The translations under genes were made by a program, and so were the position numbers. Of a stretch of 64,000 bases of DNA, positions 26,599 through 34,311 are shown in pieces. The stretch lies in the NCBI GenBank assembly GCA_964492715.1, contig CAZBLK010000015.1, positions 3,103-67,102 on the forward strand, read 5' to 3'. The notes below the pieces were generated by a model that saw nothing but the letters and a program-made list of their open reading frames with translations, searched no databases and had not been told where the DNA came from. The DNA comes from CAZBLK01 sp964492715 (GTDB taxonomy: Bacteria; Bacillota; Clostridia; Lachnospirales; WRBF01). Position 1 is the stretch's first letter. Each line of letters opens with the position of its first letter.

Positions 26599-27765
26599 CT
26601 ACAGCTTGCAAATTATCATGCTAACATCATCAAGCTGGTACTTTTGTGCTTCGCTTGCATTGTAGTTGTAAAAAGCCGACTGAATTATATCAAGAATTTC
26701 TTTAGGGTCGTATAACGACGTGTCTATAAGAATTTCCTTCAACTTAGCTGAAAAGTCGTCTGGGTTATCTTTGTAAAAAGTATCGGACAAGCCATCGGTG
26801 TGGAAAAACAAAATGTCGCCTTTGTTGTAATCAATCGTTTTAACTTCATACTTTGAGTCAAGCATAAGCCCAATTGGAAGCCCCGAAACGTTTAGCTCAA
26901 ACGCAACGCTTTCCTTAGCGTTTAAATAAATTGGAAGCGCTTGCCCAGCATTTGAAAAATAAATTCTCTGTTCATGGGTGTTAATAATTGCAAAAAACAC
27001 ACATGCAAACATTTCTTGGTCACTGTTTTCAAAAATTCGGCAAAACTCGGTGTTTAAGCCTGCCAAAATTCTGTTTGGTGCAGAGTGAACTGAAGACAAG
27101 TTTTTTACCATCATGCCAAGCATAGCTGTCAAAAGAGCCGCCGAAATTCCATGCCCCGACACATCACCAATAGCAACAAAAATGCAGTCTTTATCAATTT
27201 GTAAAATTACGTCGTAAAAGTCGCCGCCAATGTCAAGAGCAGGCAAATATCTGCTTAAAAATTTAGACTCGTTAAATTCAAAGTCAACGTCGGGCAAAAG
27301 CGCCTTTTGCACATTCTGCGCCATTTTAAGCTGAAAATTAAGCAAATTATTTTTTTCTTCGAGCTCTACATATTTTGCTTTAAGCTGGTCACGCAAGTTT
27401 TTAACGTGAATAAGCGACATAACTTTTGAAGTTAAAACTGACGAGTCAAAGTTTTTTTGAATTATATCATCTGCGCCAATTTCTAAAGACCTAATCCGAA
27501 CGTCTTTTGTGTCTTCAAGAGTTAAAAGCAAAACAAGGGTGTACTCGCTTTCTGGCTTTTGCCTAAGCTTTTTTAAAACGTCAAAGCCGCTTATGTCGGG
27601 CAGCTCTACACCCATAATTAATAAATCAGGGTTAAACACCTCAATTTTCGCAAGTGCGTTAAGCCCACTTTCGGAAGTTAAAATTTCAAACCCTTCAAGG
27701 CTTAGGCATTTGCGAATTAAGTCGGTGCTTTGAACAGAATTGTCAACCACAAGAATTTTTATCAT
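26599..27765 (-). CDS. Receiver-like domain fused to a PP2C/SpoIIE phosphatase, phosphoacceptor missing
   Basis: A 388-residue protein with an N-terminal receiver-like domain (residues 1-120), a short coiled-coil linker (about 120-155) and a C-terminal PP2C/SpoIIE phosphatase domain (about 165-388). The phosphatase metal sites are intact: DIGGDFYDV and IGDVSGHGISAAL. In the receiver, the phosphoacceptor aspartate is replaced by Gly52 (DLLIMGVELP); the acidic pocket is partly kept (VVDN at residues 6-9) and Lys104 is present. The domain probably signals by protein contact rather than phosphorylation. By analogy with RsbU and RsbP, the phosphatase should dephosphorylate the STAS protein encoded three genes upstream. 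Confidence 0.88.
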   Translation of the reverse strand: MIKILVVDNSVQSTDLIRKCLSLEGFEILTSESGLNALAKIEVFNPDLLIMGVELPDISGFDVLKKLRQKPESEYTLVLLLTLEDTKDVRIRSLEIGADDIIQKNFDSSVLTSKVMSLIHVKNLRDQLKAKYVELEEKNNLLNFQLKMAQNVQKALLPDVDFEFNESKFLSRYLPALDIGGDFYDVILQIDKDCIFVAIGDVSGHGISAALLTAMLGMMVKNLSSVHSAPNRILAGLNTEFCRIFENSDQEMFACVFFAIINTHEQRIYFSNAGQALPIYLNAKESVAFELNVSGLPIGLMLDSKYEVKTIDYNKGDILFFHTDGLSDTFYKDNPDDFSAKLKEILIDTSLYDPKEILDIIQSAFYNYNASEAQKYQLDDVSMIICKL

Positions 27766-28183
27766 CAGCCCTCACCTTTTTAACAAAATTAATTACGTTG
27801 CCGCTTTCATTAAAAAGCAAGCTGTCAGTCATTGCATAAACAAGGCGAATACCTCTACCGTGGTCGCTTTCGGAAGGGTCTTCACCTTCGCTTAACGACA
27901 GAATTTTGTTGTAGTCAAAGCCTTCTCCTTCGTCGGATATAGAAGCAAAAACCGTTCCGTCTTCAATTTTTACAGACAAGCTAACACGCTTTTTAATGTC
28001 GCTTTTATTGCCATGCAAAACAGAGTTGCACAAAAGCTCGCTAAAAATAAGCTTTAAGTCAAGTGCTTCTTCATTTTCCAGGCGTGGGATATTAAGAGTA
28101 ATAAAAGAAAGCGTTTCCGACAACACTGACTTAACGTTTAAAAGCTCACTGGCGAAAGTTATCTCAAGCTTATTAGTTAACAT
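27743..28183 (-). CDS. GHKL ATPase of the RsbW/SpoIIAB type (anti-sigma kinase candidate)
   Basis: A 146-residue HATPase_c_2 protein. All ATP-binding boxes are present: the N box in IFSELLCNSVLHGN (about residues 46-59), the G1 box in SDEGEGFD (about 93-100) and the G2 box in DHGRGIRLV (about 117-125). In partner-switching systems such proteins phosphorylate a STAS antagonist and hold a sigma factor or another target. The 3' end overlaps the receiver-PP2C gene by 23 bp. No sigma factor gene is nearby, so its target is unknown. Confidence 0.85.
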   Translation of the reverse strand: MLTNKLEITFASELLNVKSVLSETLSFITLNIPRLENEEALDLKLIFSELLCNSVLHGNKSDIKKRVSLSVKIEDGTVFASISDEGEGFDYNKILSLSEGEDPSESDHGRGIRLVYAMTDSLLFNESGNVINFVKKVRADDKNSCG

Positions 28184-28243
28184 ATTCCCACCACCCCATG
28201 TATTTTACAATAACCATTTGTAAAATTTCAGCCCGTTAAAACC

Positions 28244-28642
28244 CTACTCAAATGAAATTACTTTATGAGTTTTTTCCATAGTAATTACCGTTACATTTTC
28301 GGAATTTTTTTCTATTTGCAGCTTATCCATTAAAGCACGAATCATCAAAAGCCCCATTTCGTCCTCGTCTGGCACAAGGCTAACTTCGCCCTTTGTTGAG
28401 AGCACAATGTTTAAAACGCCTTGCGAAACACTGAAATGCAAAGTAAAGTCGCCGTTTGACAGCTTTTTAATAATAAACGTACAAGCTTCCGAAACAGCCG
28501 CCTTTATGTCCTCTATTTCGTCAATGTCAAAGCCGACACGGTTTGCAATTGATGAAGCTGTTAGGCGTGCTGCCGAAACATAAGAAGGATTTATCGGCAG
28601 CGTCAGTTGAATGTTTTCGTTTTCAGTGCTTGAATTATTCAT
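28244..28642 (-). CDS. Degenerate GHKL/RsbW-like protein
   Basis: A 132-residue protein with the overall RsbW/SpoIIAB layout but broken ATP-binding boxes. In the N box, AVSEACTFIIKK has Phe56 where the Mg-binding Asn is expected; the DxGxG box and the glycine-rich lid cannot be found (the region reads VLSTKGEVSLV). It probably does not act as a kinase, yet keeps the fold and may bind the STAS or the neighbouring GHKL protein. The ATG at 28640-28642 follows a GGTGAG site and lies inside the 3' end of the STAS gene (8-bp overlap). Confidence 0.78.
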   Translation of the reverse strand: MNNSSTENENIQLTLPINPSYVSAARLTASSIANRVGFDIDEIEDIKAAVSEACTFIIKKLSNGDFTLHFSVSQGVLNIVLSTKGEVSLVPDEDEMGLLMIRALMDKLQIEKNSENVTVITMEKTHKVISFE

Positions 28643-28964
28643 GAGTCTCACCTTCTATCATAAATACTTTGTCAAGGTTAGTAATTTTAAAAAGCTTTAA
28701 AAGGTTTGGTCGAACGTGTAACAAATGAATTTCGCCGCCGTATGACTTTACGTTTTTAACAACTGCAACCAAAGCCCCAAGTGCCGTAGAATCAATGTAC
28801 TCAAGTGCTTTGCAGTCTATAAAAAGGTCACAGTTTTTTTCATTTATTAGGCTTAAAAGTTCATTTTTCATATTTCCCGAATTAAAAATGTCAACCTCGC
28901 CTGTAATTGAAACGTTCCAGCAATTTTTTTGCTCATCAAATTTGTACTCTAGTGTGTAGTCCAT
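28635..28964 (-). CDS. STAS-domain anti-sigma factor antagonist
   Basis: A 109-residue SpoIIAA/RsbV-like STAS protein. The phosphorylatable serine is Ser59 in EYIDSTALGAL, the usual position. In its unphosphorylated state such a protein pulls an anti-sigma factor away from its target; the PP2C protein three genes on would restore that state. It is the first gene of the partner-switching module, with an AAGGAGG site. A perfect 10-bp palindrome lies upstream. Confidence 0.9.
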   Translation of the reverse strand: MDYTLEYKFDEQKNCWNVSITGEVDIFNSGNMKNELLSLINEKNCDLFIDCKALEYIDSTALGALVAVVKNVKSYGGEIHLLHVRPNLLKLFKITNLDKVFMIEGETHE

Positions 28965-29000
28965 TTTAAACCTCCTTAATTTCTTAAATAATTTAACGTG

Positions 29001-29077
29001 AGTTCGATATAAATGCTAAATGAGCAAGTTATATCGAACTTTGATTCGCTGCTTGTTCGGCTTCGCCAAACCCAAGC
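29001..29077. promoter_or_regulatory. Two stem-loops between the envelope operon and the partner-switching module
   Basis: AGTTCGATAT (29001-29010) and ATATCGAACT (29031-29040) are a perfect palindrome with a 20-base centre. Beside it, 29051-29077 folds into a strong stem (GCTTG with CAAGC, and GCCGAAC with GTTTGGC around a GAA loop). Neither is followed by a T-run on the minus strand, so they look more like an operator or an mRNA processing or stability element than a simple terminator. Confidence 0.5.
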
Positions 29078-29081
29078 TAAT

Positions 29082-31502
29082 TTATTGTACTATTTTATCA
29101 CTTGCAACAACCCATTTTAAACCATTATGCTTCGCAACAACTTTGTGCGTGCGGTTGAAAAGAATTTCACGTTCGCCATCAACTCCGTGCCAAACTTCGC
29201 TTACAACGGCAAGGAGCGTAGAGTTGTCGTATGCCGCATACGATATAACTTGGGCAGAATATGTTGGCGATTCGCTTGTTTGCTCAGGGTTATAGTTTTG
29301 CATAAGCACAGAGTCCCTAAGCACGTCTTGGGCAAAGCCTGTTAGCTCACCTTCTGTAATTTCCTGCGACTTCATTTTAAGCCTGTCTTTAAAAGCAGCG
29401 ACTACAGCACTTATCGCATTTTCATTGTCAAGCTTAATCTTTGGCTCCATAATACTTTTTGAAACTTCTGTTGAAGCGTTTTCTACTTTTATTAAAATGT
29501 TTCTTATGTCAAGCGAAAAGCTGCTTGACGGCATACTTTGCATCATGTCTAAAAGCTGGTTTGGGAAAAAGTAAACATCAGTGCCAAATTCGTTTGAGTT
29601 GCTTTGCCCTTCTAGCTTAATTTCCATTCCAGAAGAAGTTGTTCCAATAAGCGTAACTTCTAGCTGTGACTCAACAACTTCACCAGTGAAAGCATCTTCT
29701 GTGTGCAAAATAAGCGCATATCTGTCACCATTAAAGTACATACACTCTAAAATAACGTTGTAATTTCCAGTTGGAATAACAATTTTTGATTCCTCATTGT
29801 TTGCAAAAAGCCCCAACGCAGGAATTAACCCGTTTTCAGCACCAACAATTCCTTCAAGGTTTGGCTTGTAAGAAGCAAACAAGTTTTTAATGCCTACCTT
29901 TAAGTCTGTGCTAAGTGTTGGCAATGCGTCAAAGTCCATTCTCCCAATAATCATGTCGTAATCTTCAAAGTAGTATTGCGAAGGAAAGCTTTGCAATGAA
30001 CGCATAGTTTTTGTAGGTGTATTAAGCGTAATGTAGCTTGAATCTCCTTTGTCCAAAAACCTTGCCTCTGATGCGGGGTTGCTCCACCTTAAAGAAAAAT
30101 TAATGGAAGAACCAGAGCTTGCAAAAACGGCGTTTTCAACCTTTGCGGCAATGTCTGGGACGTCGGGCAAAAGGTCAACCGATTTGTTTACATAAATTAA
30201 AGGCGTTTGCTTAACTTTTCCGTCTAAAGTAAAAGTAAATTCTGCCTTGTCCTCTGTGTAGGTGTCCATTACATTAAGCGTAAATGATTTTACGTTTTCG
30301 TCCAATGGCTCAAAGCGCAAAACTGTGTTTCCGCCGTCCTTATCTGCCGTGTGGTTAAACGACAAGTCCATTCCGTACATTTTGCCGTTGTTGTCAAAAA
30401 GCGTGAACGAGTTTGCTCTAGTATCAATTGCACTGTTAAAATAAAACACAGTAGCCAAACGGTCAATAAGCATTTTGCTTAAAACTAAGTCTTCTTCTTT
30501 ATAAGTTGTTTTAAGCCCCAAATAAATAAAGTTTTGGTTGTTTGAAACGTAGTCGGGCTGGCTTATTGTAAATTTTTTCTGCATAGCTTTGTTGTTGTTA
30601 TCTATGTTAATTAAAACAACAAGTGAAATTGTAAGTAATAAAACAGTGGCACTCATGGAAGAAATAATTATAACTTTTGTTTTTGTAGAAATTTTATCAA
30701 ACAATTCAAAAACTGGTGATTTTTCAAGCGGCTTTGCGTTGTCTTTTTTAACCTCTTGTTCTTGAGGAACACCTGCTGCTTTTTCCGCATCGTCTGGAAG
30801 TATGTCAATTTTTTCACGAACTTCAGTGTCGTAAACTGTAACATCACGTACAAACTCAAAAGGTTGGTCAAGAATGTCGTCGTCAAGCGAGTTGCTAAGG
30901 TCACGAGCAAGCGCCGATGCTATCATCTTGTCAATTTGAGTTTCTTGGTTTAACATTCCACGTGTAGTACGCATTTTGCGAGCAAAGTCCTTTTGAAAGT
31001 CTTCGCTTGCTGTCATAGAGTTAAGCCTAGCAGAAATAGACTCTGCAATGTCAGCAGGAATGTCGTCTTGAACTGGCGGAGGTGCCGTGTTTTGCTTAAA
31101 CGTTACTTCTGGAATACTTGAAGCTGGTTTTACATCAACATCAGAAACAGGCTTTTTTTCTTCTTGCTTTACTACTGGCTCATCAGTTTTTTCTGTGCTT
31201 TGAATATCTTCTGCACTCGGAACAAATTCTTGCGCAGGCTGAACTTCCTTTTCTTGTTCATTTGTGCCGTCACCAACAACATTGTTTAAAGCATCAAATG
31301 AAACAGCATCAAGCGGAATGTCATCTTCTGTTGATGTTTCAAAAGGTATGTCGTCTATATCGTCAATGCCATCTATGCCATCTATACCTTCAGCTTCATC
31401 AAAGCTTCCAAACAATTCCGCAAGCTCTTGGTTCAACTCAGAACCATCTTCAGAGCCATCTGAATCTTCCATGTCTTTATTTAAAAAATCGTTATCACTC
31501 AT
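29082..31502 (-). CDS. Large membrane-anchored protein with acidic cytoplasmic region
   Basis: An 806-residue protein I do not recognise. Residues 1-270 are hydrophilic, very acidic and low in complexity, with a short DG/ID repeat (IDGIDGIDDIDD) near residue 43. One membrane helix follows at about 275-298 (KVIIISSMSATVLLLTISLVV). The remaining 500 residues, which should be outside the cell, are rich in beta-type sequence with conserved-looking aromatic blocks. The topology (acidic tail inside, large domain outside) suggests an envelope protein. It begins 7 bp after the VWA gene and is the last gene of the seven-gene operon. No function is assigned. Confidence 0.7.
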   Translation of the reverse strand: MSDNDFLNKDMEDSDGSEDGSELNQELAELFGSFDEAEGIDGIDGIDDIDDIPFETSTEDDIPLDAVSFDALNNVVGDGTNEQEKEVQPAQEFVPSAEDIQSTEKTDEPVVKQEEKKPVSDVDVKPASSIPEVTFKQNTAPPPVQDDIPADIAESISARLNSMTASEDFQKDFARKMRTTRGMLNQETQIDKMIASALARDLSNSLDDDILDQPFEFVRDVTVYDTEVREKIDILPDDAEKAAGVPQEQEVKKDNAKPLEKSPVFELFDKISTKTKVIIISSMSATVLLLTISLVVLINIDNNNKAMQKKFTISQPDYVSNNQNFIYLGLKTTYKEEDLVLSKMLIDRLATVFYFNSAIDTRANSFTLFDNNGKMYGMDLSFNHTADKDGGNTVLRFEPLDENVKSFTLNVMDTYTEDKAEFTFTLDGKVKQTPLIYVNKSVDLLPDVPDIAAKVENAVFASSGSSINFSLRWSNPASEARFLDKGDSSYITLNTPTKTMRSLQSFPSQYYFEDYDMIIGRMDFDALPTLSTDLKVGIKNLFASYKPNLEGIVGAENGLIPALGLFANNEESKIVIPTGNYNVILECMYFNGDRYALILHTEDAFTGEVVESQLEVTLIGTTSSGMEIKLEGQSNSNEFGTDVYFFPNQLLDMMQSMPSSSFSLDIRNILIKVENASTEVSKSIMEPKIKLDNENAISAVVAAFKDRLKMKSQEITEGELTGFAQDVLRDSVLMQNYNPEQTSESPTYSAQVISYAAYDNSTLLAVVSEVWHGVDGEREILFNRTHKVVAKHNGLKWVVASDKIVQ

Positions 31503-31509
31503 TCAGCTT

Positions 31510-34311
31510 TCACCTACCCGAACGTTTTTTCTTGCTTTCTAAGAGAGATGATGTTGTTTTTACGTTAGTTACCTTTTTGCCATCTAATGTTTCCGACTTT
31601 GCTGTTGTTTTTAATTCAGACTTAGTTTCGGACACTTGTGTTTTTGTATTTTCAGAAACATTACGCTGTTGTGTAAATGACTTAACTGGTTTTTTAGGTG
31701 CTAAAAACGCCTTTATTCCATTAAAAGCAGTATTATAAGCTTGATTCAGCTTTTGTGTAACAACAGAAAAACGTCTTATAGCAATGTCTAACATAAATAA
31801 TACCAAAGCTGAAGCCAAAAGTAAATTACTAATATTATTTTCGGTAAAAGTTTTGTTTAGATTAGGTGAAAAAAGCTGCTCTGGCGAATCTAAAAGTTCC
31901 CCTCCTGTAATTGAAGCTATGCTTTTTAGCACGTTTAAGCCTTTGTCAAAGTTGCGAATGTCATACTCGTCCGAATATCTTATGCTGACACCGGTGGAAA
32001 CATTTGTTTCAGTTTCGCCTGTTTTTTTAATTTGAAGGTTTGCAATATATGCGCCTTGCTTATTTTCTGGCAAAATGCCACGGTATTCTCCAGGAGCAGT
32101 TGCAGAGAATTCAATTTCAAACTGCTGCATGTCCTGCGAAATTATTGTGCCTGAAATTCCTTCAATCCCCTCTGCATAAGGAATTGACACATTGATTTCG
32201 CTGTCGTTCCCCAAAACTTTTGTGCTTATGTTAATGTCTTGCATAAGCTGTGAGCGAATGACCCACGACAACGTGTTTTTAAAAACGTTTATTCCTTGCT
32301 CGGTGCTAATCCAGTCTGAGGAAAAAACACCGTCCATGTCCGAAGTCCAAGCGGCCGAACGTCCCAAGCCGTACTGCCAAGCAGCAAGGATTGGTTCGTC
32401 ATTTTCGCTGTAAAGGTACACATCAGCACGCTGCTTTTCTGTTGTGCTAATGTAACCATGCAACATTGGTAAAGAAGATATTCCAGAAAGAATTGTACCA
32501 GAATAAGAAACAGTTGGGTAAAAGCTTTCATTGTTTATATAGTTTTTACCTGCAAGCTGTGTTTCTTTAGTGAAAATTTTTGGAAGGTCGCTAAATTCAT
32601 CTGTAAAATAATAACGTCCGTTTCCAAGCTCTGCAAGATGCTCCATAAGTTTTTTGTCAGAGTCAACGCCAACAGCAACGGTTGACAGAGTAATTCCTGC
32701 CTGAGCCATAGAGTTAACTAAGCTGTCATAGTTTGCGCCCTCACCTTGCCCGTCTGTAAGCAAAATTACGTGTTTAAGCTTTGTGTCTGCGCCAACTAAA
32801 GTATTGTAGCTTTGCAGCAACGCAGGGTAAATTGTAGTTCCGCCACCTAGCTGAATTTTAGCAATGTTGTCTTTTATGCCGCCAATGTTTCCGTCCACAA
32901 GCTGAAACTTGCTTGCCCAAATGAAACCGTCGTCAAAAGCAATTACGCCAAACTGGTCGTTGTCGTTTAATGTTTCAACCGAGCGAATTACAGATTCTTT
33001 TGCAAGCTCTAGCTTTGAAACGCCAAACTGCCCAACCCCCATACTTCCGGAACGGTCTATAACAACTACCATTCCAAGGTTTGGCAAGTCTTTCTTGTCC
33101 TTTAGCTCCATGTCAACAGGAAGAAGCGTTTCAAGCGGTGTTTTGTTGTAGTTGCCAAGTGCAAAAGAATTGTCGCCGCCTGTTGCAATTACGCCGCCGC
33201 CTTGCACACGAACGTAAGCTTCAAGAGCGTCTGGAAACTGCTCTGGAAGCTGGTCGATAGAAACGTTTGCAAGAATAATGCAGTCGTAAATGTTTAAAAG
33301 CTCCGGCTCAATTGGTGCAGTTTGCGGTGATGCGATAACTACGTTTACCCTTGAAGTTGACAGCATTTTTTGAATTTCAACGCCGCTTCCGTTGCTTTCA
33401 ATTAAAAGAACGTTTGGTGCACCCTCAACGTAGCTGTAGCCGTGGACTACGTTGTTTTGCGTAAATGTGTCTTCGGCTGAATTTGTAGGCACAACTTCTG
33501 CACGGTAAATTACACCGCCTGTTGTGTTTGTTTCATCTGTTAAAACGTACTTGTTTTCACCTTTTCTAAAGTCCATTACAACGTTTTTTATTAGTGTGTT
33601 GTTTTTATAAATTAACAGACTTGCGCTTGTGTCTTTAAGCGAATGTCCTACTATTTCTATTTCATAACTTGTGTCTTTTTTAATGTACTTGGGAATTTTA
33701 ATTTCTGTAAGCTGAACTTCGTTCGCAATTGTGTTTTGAACAGGCAAAACGTTTACTACAATGCCTTGCTCTTTTAAAAGCTTTGCTTGCGTGATTGCTT
33801 CGTCAATGTTTTCTTGCCCGTCAGAAACGAGGACAATGCGCTTTTTCGTTTTCTCATCAATAATTGAATGGGCAAGCTTTAGCCCAGACGAAATGTTTGT
33901 AAAGCTATCCGACACAAAAGAGCCAAACGATGAAAACGGAACTTTCGTGTTTTCTTGGCTTGGAAGTACTTCAACAACAGCATTTTCGCCAAAGCAAACT
34001 ACGCCAAGCATGTCGTCTTTGGTCGCTGTTTCTGATGCTTCTTTAAAAAATGCAATTACGCCGTCAGTGCTTCCTTTTGTGCTTGCCGAAATGTCAACAG
34101 CCGCAACAGTTGATGTTAAATTAGTATATTCCTTTAAAACTGTTCCAGAAAGCGCAAGTATAACAAGCGTAAACACGATTGACCGAACAATTGCATAAAA
34201 CGCCCTGTTAAAACGTGTCCCTTTCATTCGTTTAACGGCAAAAAACACCGTAAACGCAACGGAAACTGGAATAAGAAGTAAAAAGTAAGGTGACGAAAAG
34301 TTAATTAACAC
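31510..34311 (-). CDS. Membrane protein with two VWA domains and a GATase1-like domain
   Basis: A 933-residue protein. Two N-terminal helices (about residues 8-28 and 40-58) resemble the BatA start. A first von Willebrand A domain carries a MIDAS-like DISAS (about residue 72). A glutamine-amidotransferase-like region (about 300-400, with the GGGVIATGGDNSFA turn) comes next, then a second VWA with a full MIDAS (VVIDRSGSMG, about residue 415) and its SDGQ/TDGQGEG threonine loop. A helix near residue 840 and a basic tail end the protein. Proteins of this plan occur in clostridial VWA operons; the function is unknown. It overlaps the next upstream gene by 11 bp. Confidence 0.8.
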   Translation of the reverse strand: MLINFSSPYFLLLIPVSVAFTVFFAVKRMKGTRFNRAFYAIVRSIVFTLVILALSGTVLKEYTNLTSTVAAVDISASTKGSTDGVIAFFKEASETATKDDMLGVVCFGENAVVEVLPSQENTKVPFSSFGSFVSDSFTNISSGLKLAHSIIDEKTKKRIVLVSDGQENIDEAITQAKLLKEQGIVVNVLPVQNTIANEVQLTEIKIPKYIKKDTSYEIEIVGHSLKDTSASLLIYKNNTLIKNVVMDFRKGENKYVLTDETNTTGGVIYRAEVVPTNSAEDTFTQNNVVHGYSYVEGAPNVLLIESNGSGVEIQKMLSTSRVNVVIASPQTAPIEPELLNIYDCIILANVSIDQLPEQFPDALEAYVRVQGGGVIATGGDNSFALGNYNKTPLETLLPVDMELKDKKDLPNLGMVVVIDRSGSMGVGQFGVSKLELAKESVIRSVETLNDNDQFGVIAFDDGFIWASKFQLVDGNIGGIKDNIAKIQLGGGTTIYPALLQSYNTLVGADTKLKHVILLTDGQGEGANYDSLVNSMAQAGITLSTVAVGVDSDKKLMEHLAELGNGRYYFTDEFSDLPKIFTKETQLAGKNYINNESFYPTVSYSGTILSGISSLPMLHGYISTTEKQRADVYLYSENDEPILAAWQYGLGRSAAWTSDMDGVFSSDWISTEQGINVFKNTLSWVIRSQLMQDINISTKVLGNDSEINVSIPYAEGIEGISGTIISQDMQQFEIEFSATAPGEYRGILPENKQGAYIANLQIKKTGETETNVSTGVSIRYSDEYDIRNFDKGLNVLKSIASITGGELLDSPEQLFSPNLNKTFTENNISNLLLASALVLFMLDIAIRRFSVVTQKLNQAYNTAFNGIKAFLAPKKPVKSFTQQRNVSENTKTQVSETKSELKTTAKSETLDGKKVTNVKTTSSLLESKKKRSGR

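Noticed and set aside
28635..28964. Naming the STAS/GHKL genes spoIIAA-spoIIAB
   Set aside because: No sigma-F gene follows, one GHKL protein is degenerate, and a PP2C gene is part of the operon, so this is not the sporulation spoIIA operon.
31118..31738. 206-codon plus-strand frame rich in His, Gln and Leu
   Set aside because: It is antisense to the acidic, repetitive N-terminus of the 806-residue protein; the low-complexity composition explains the open frame.
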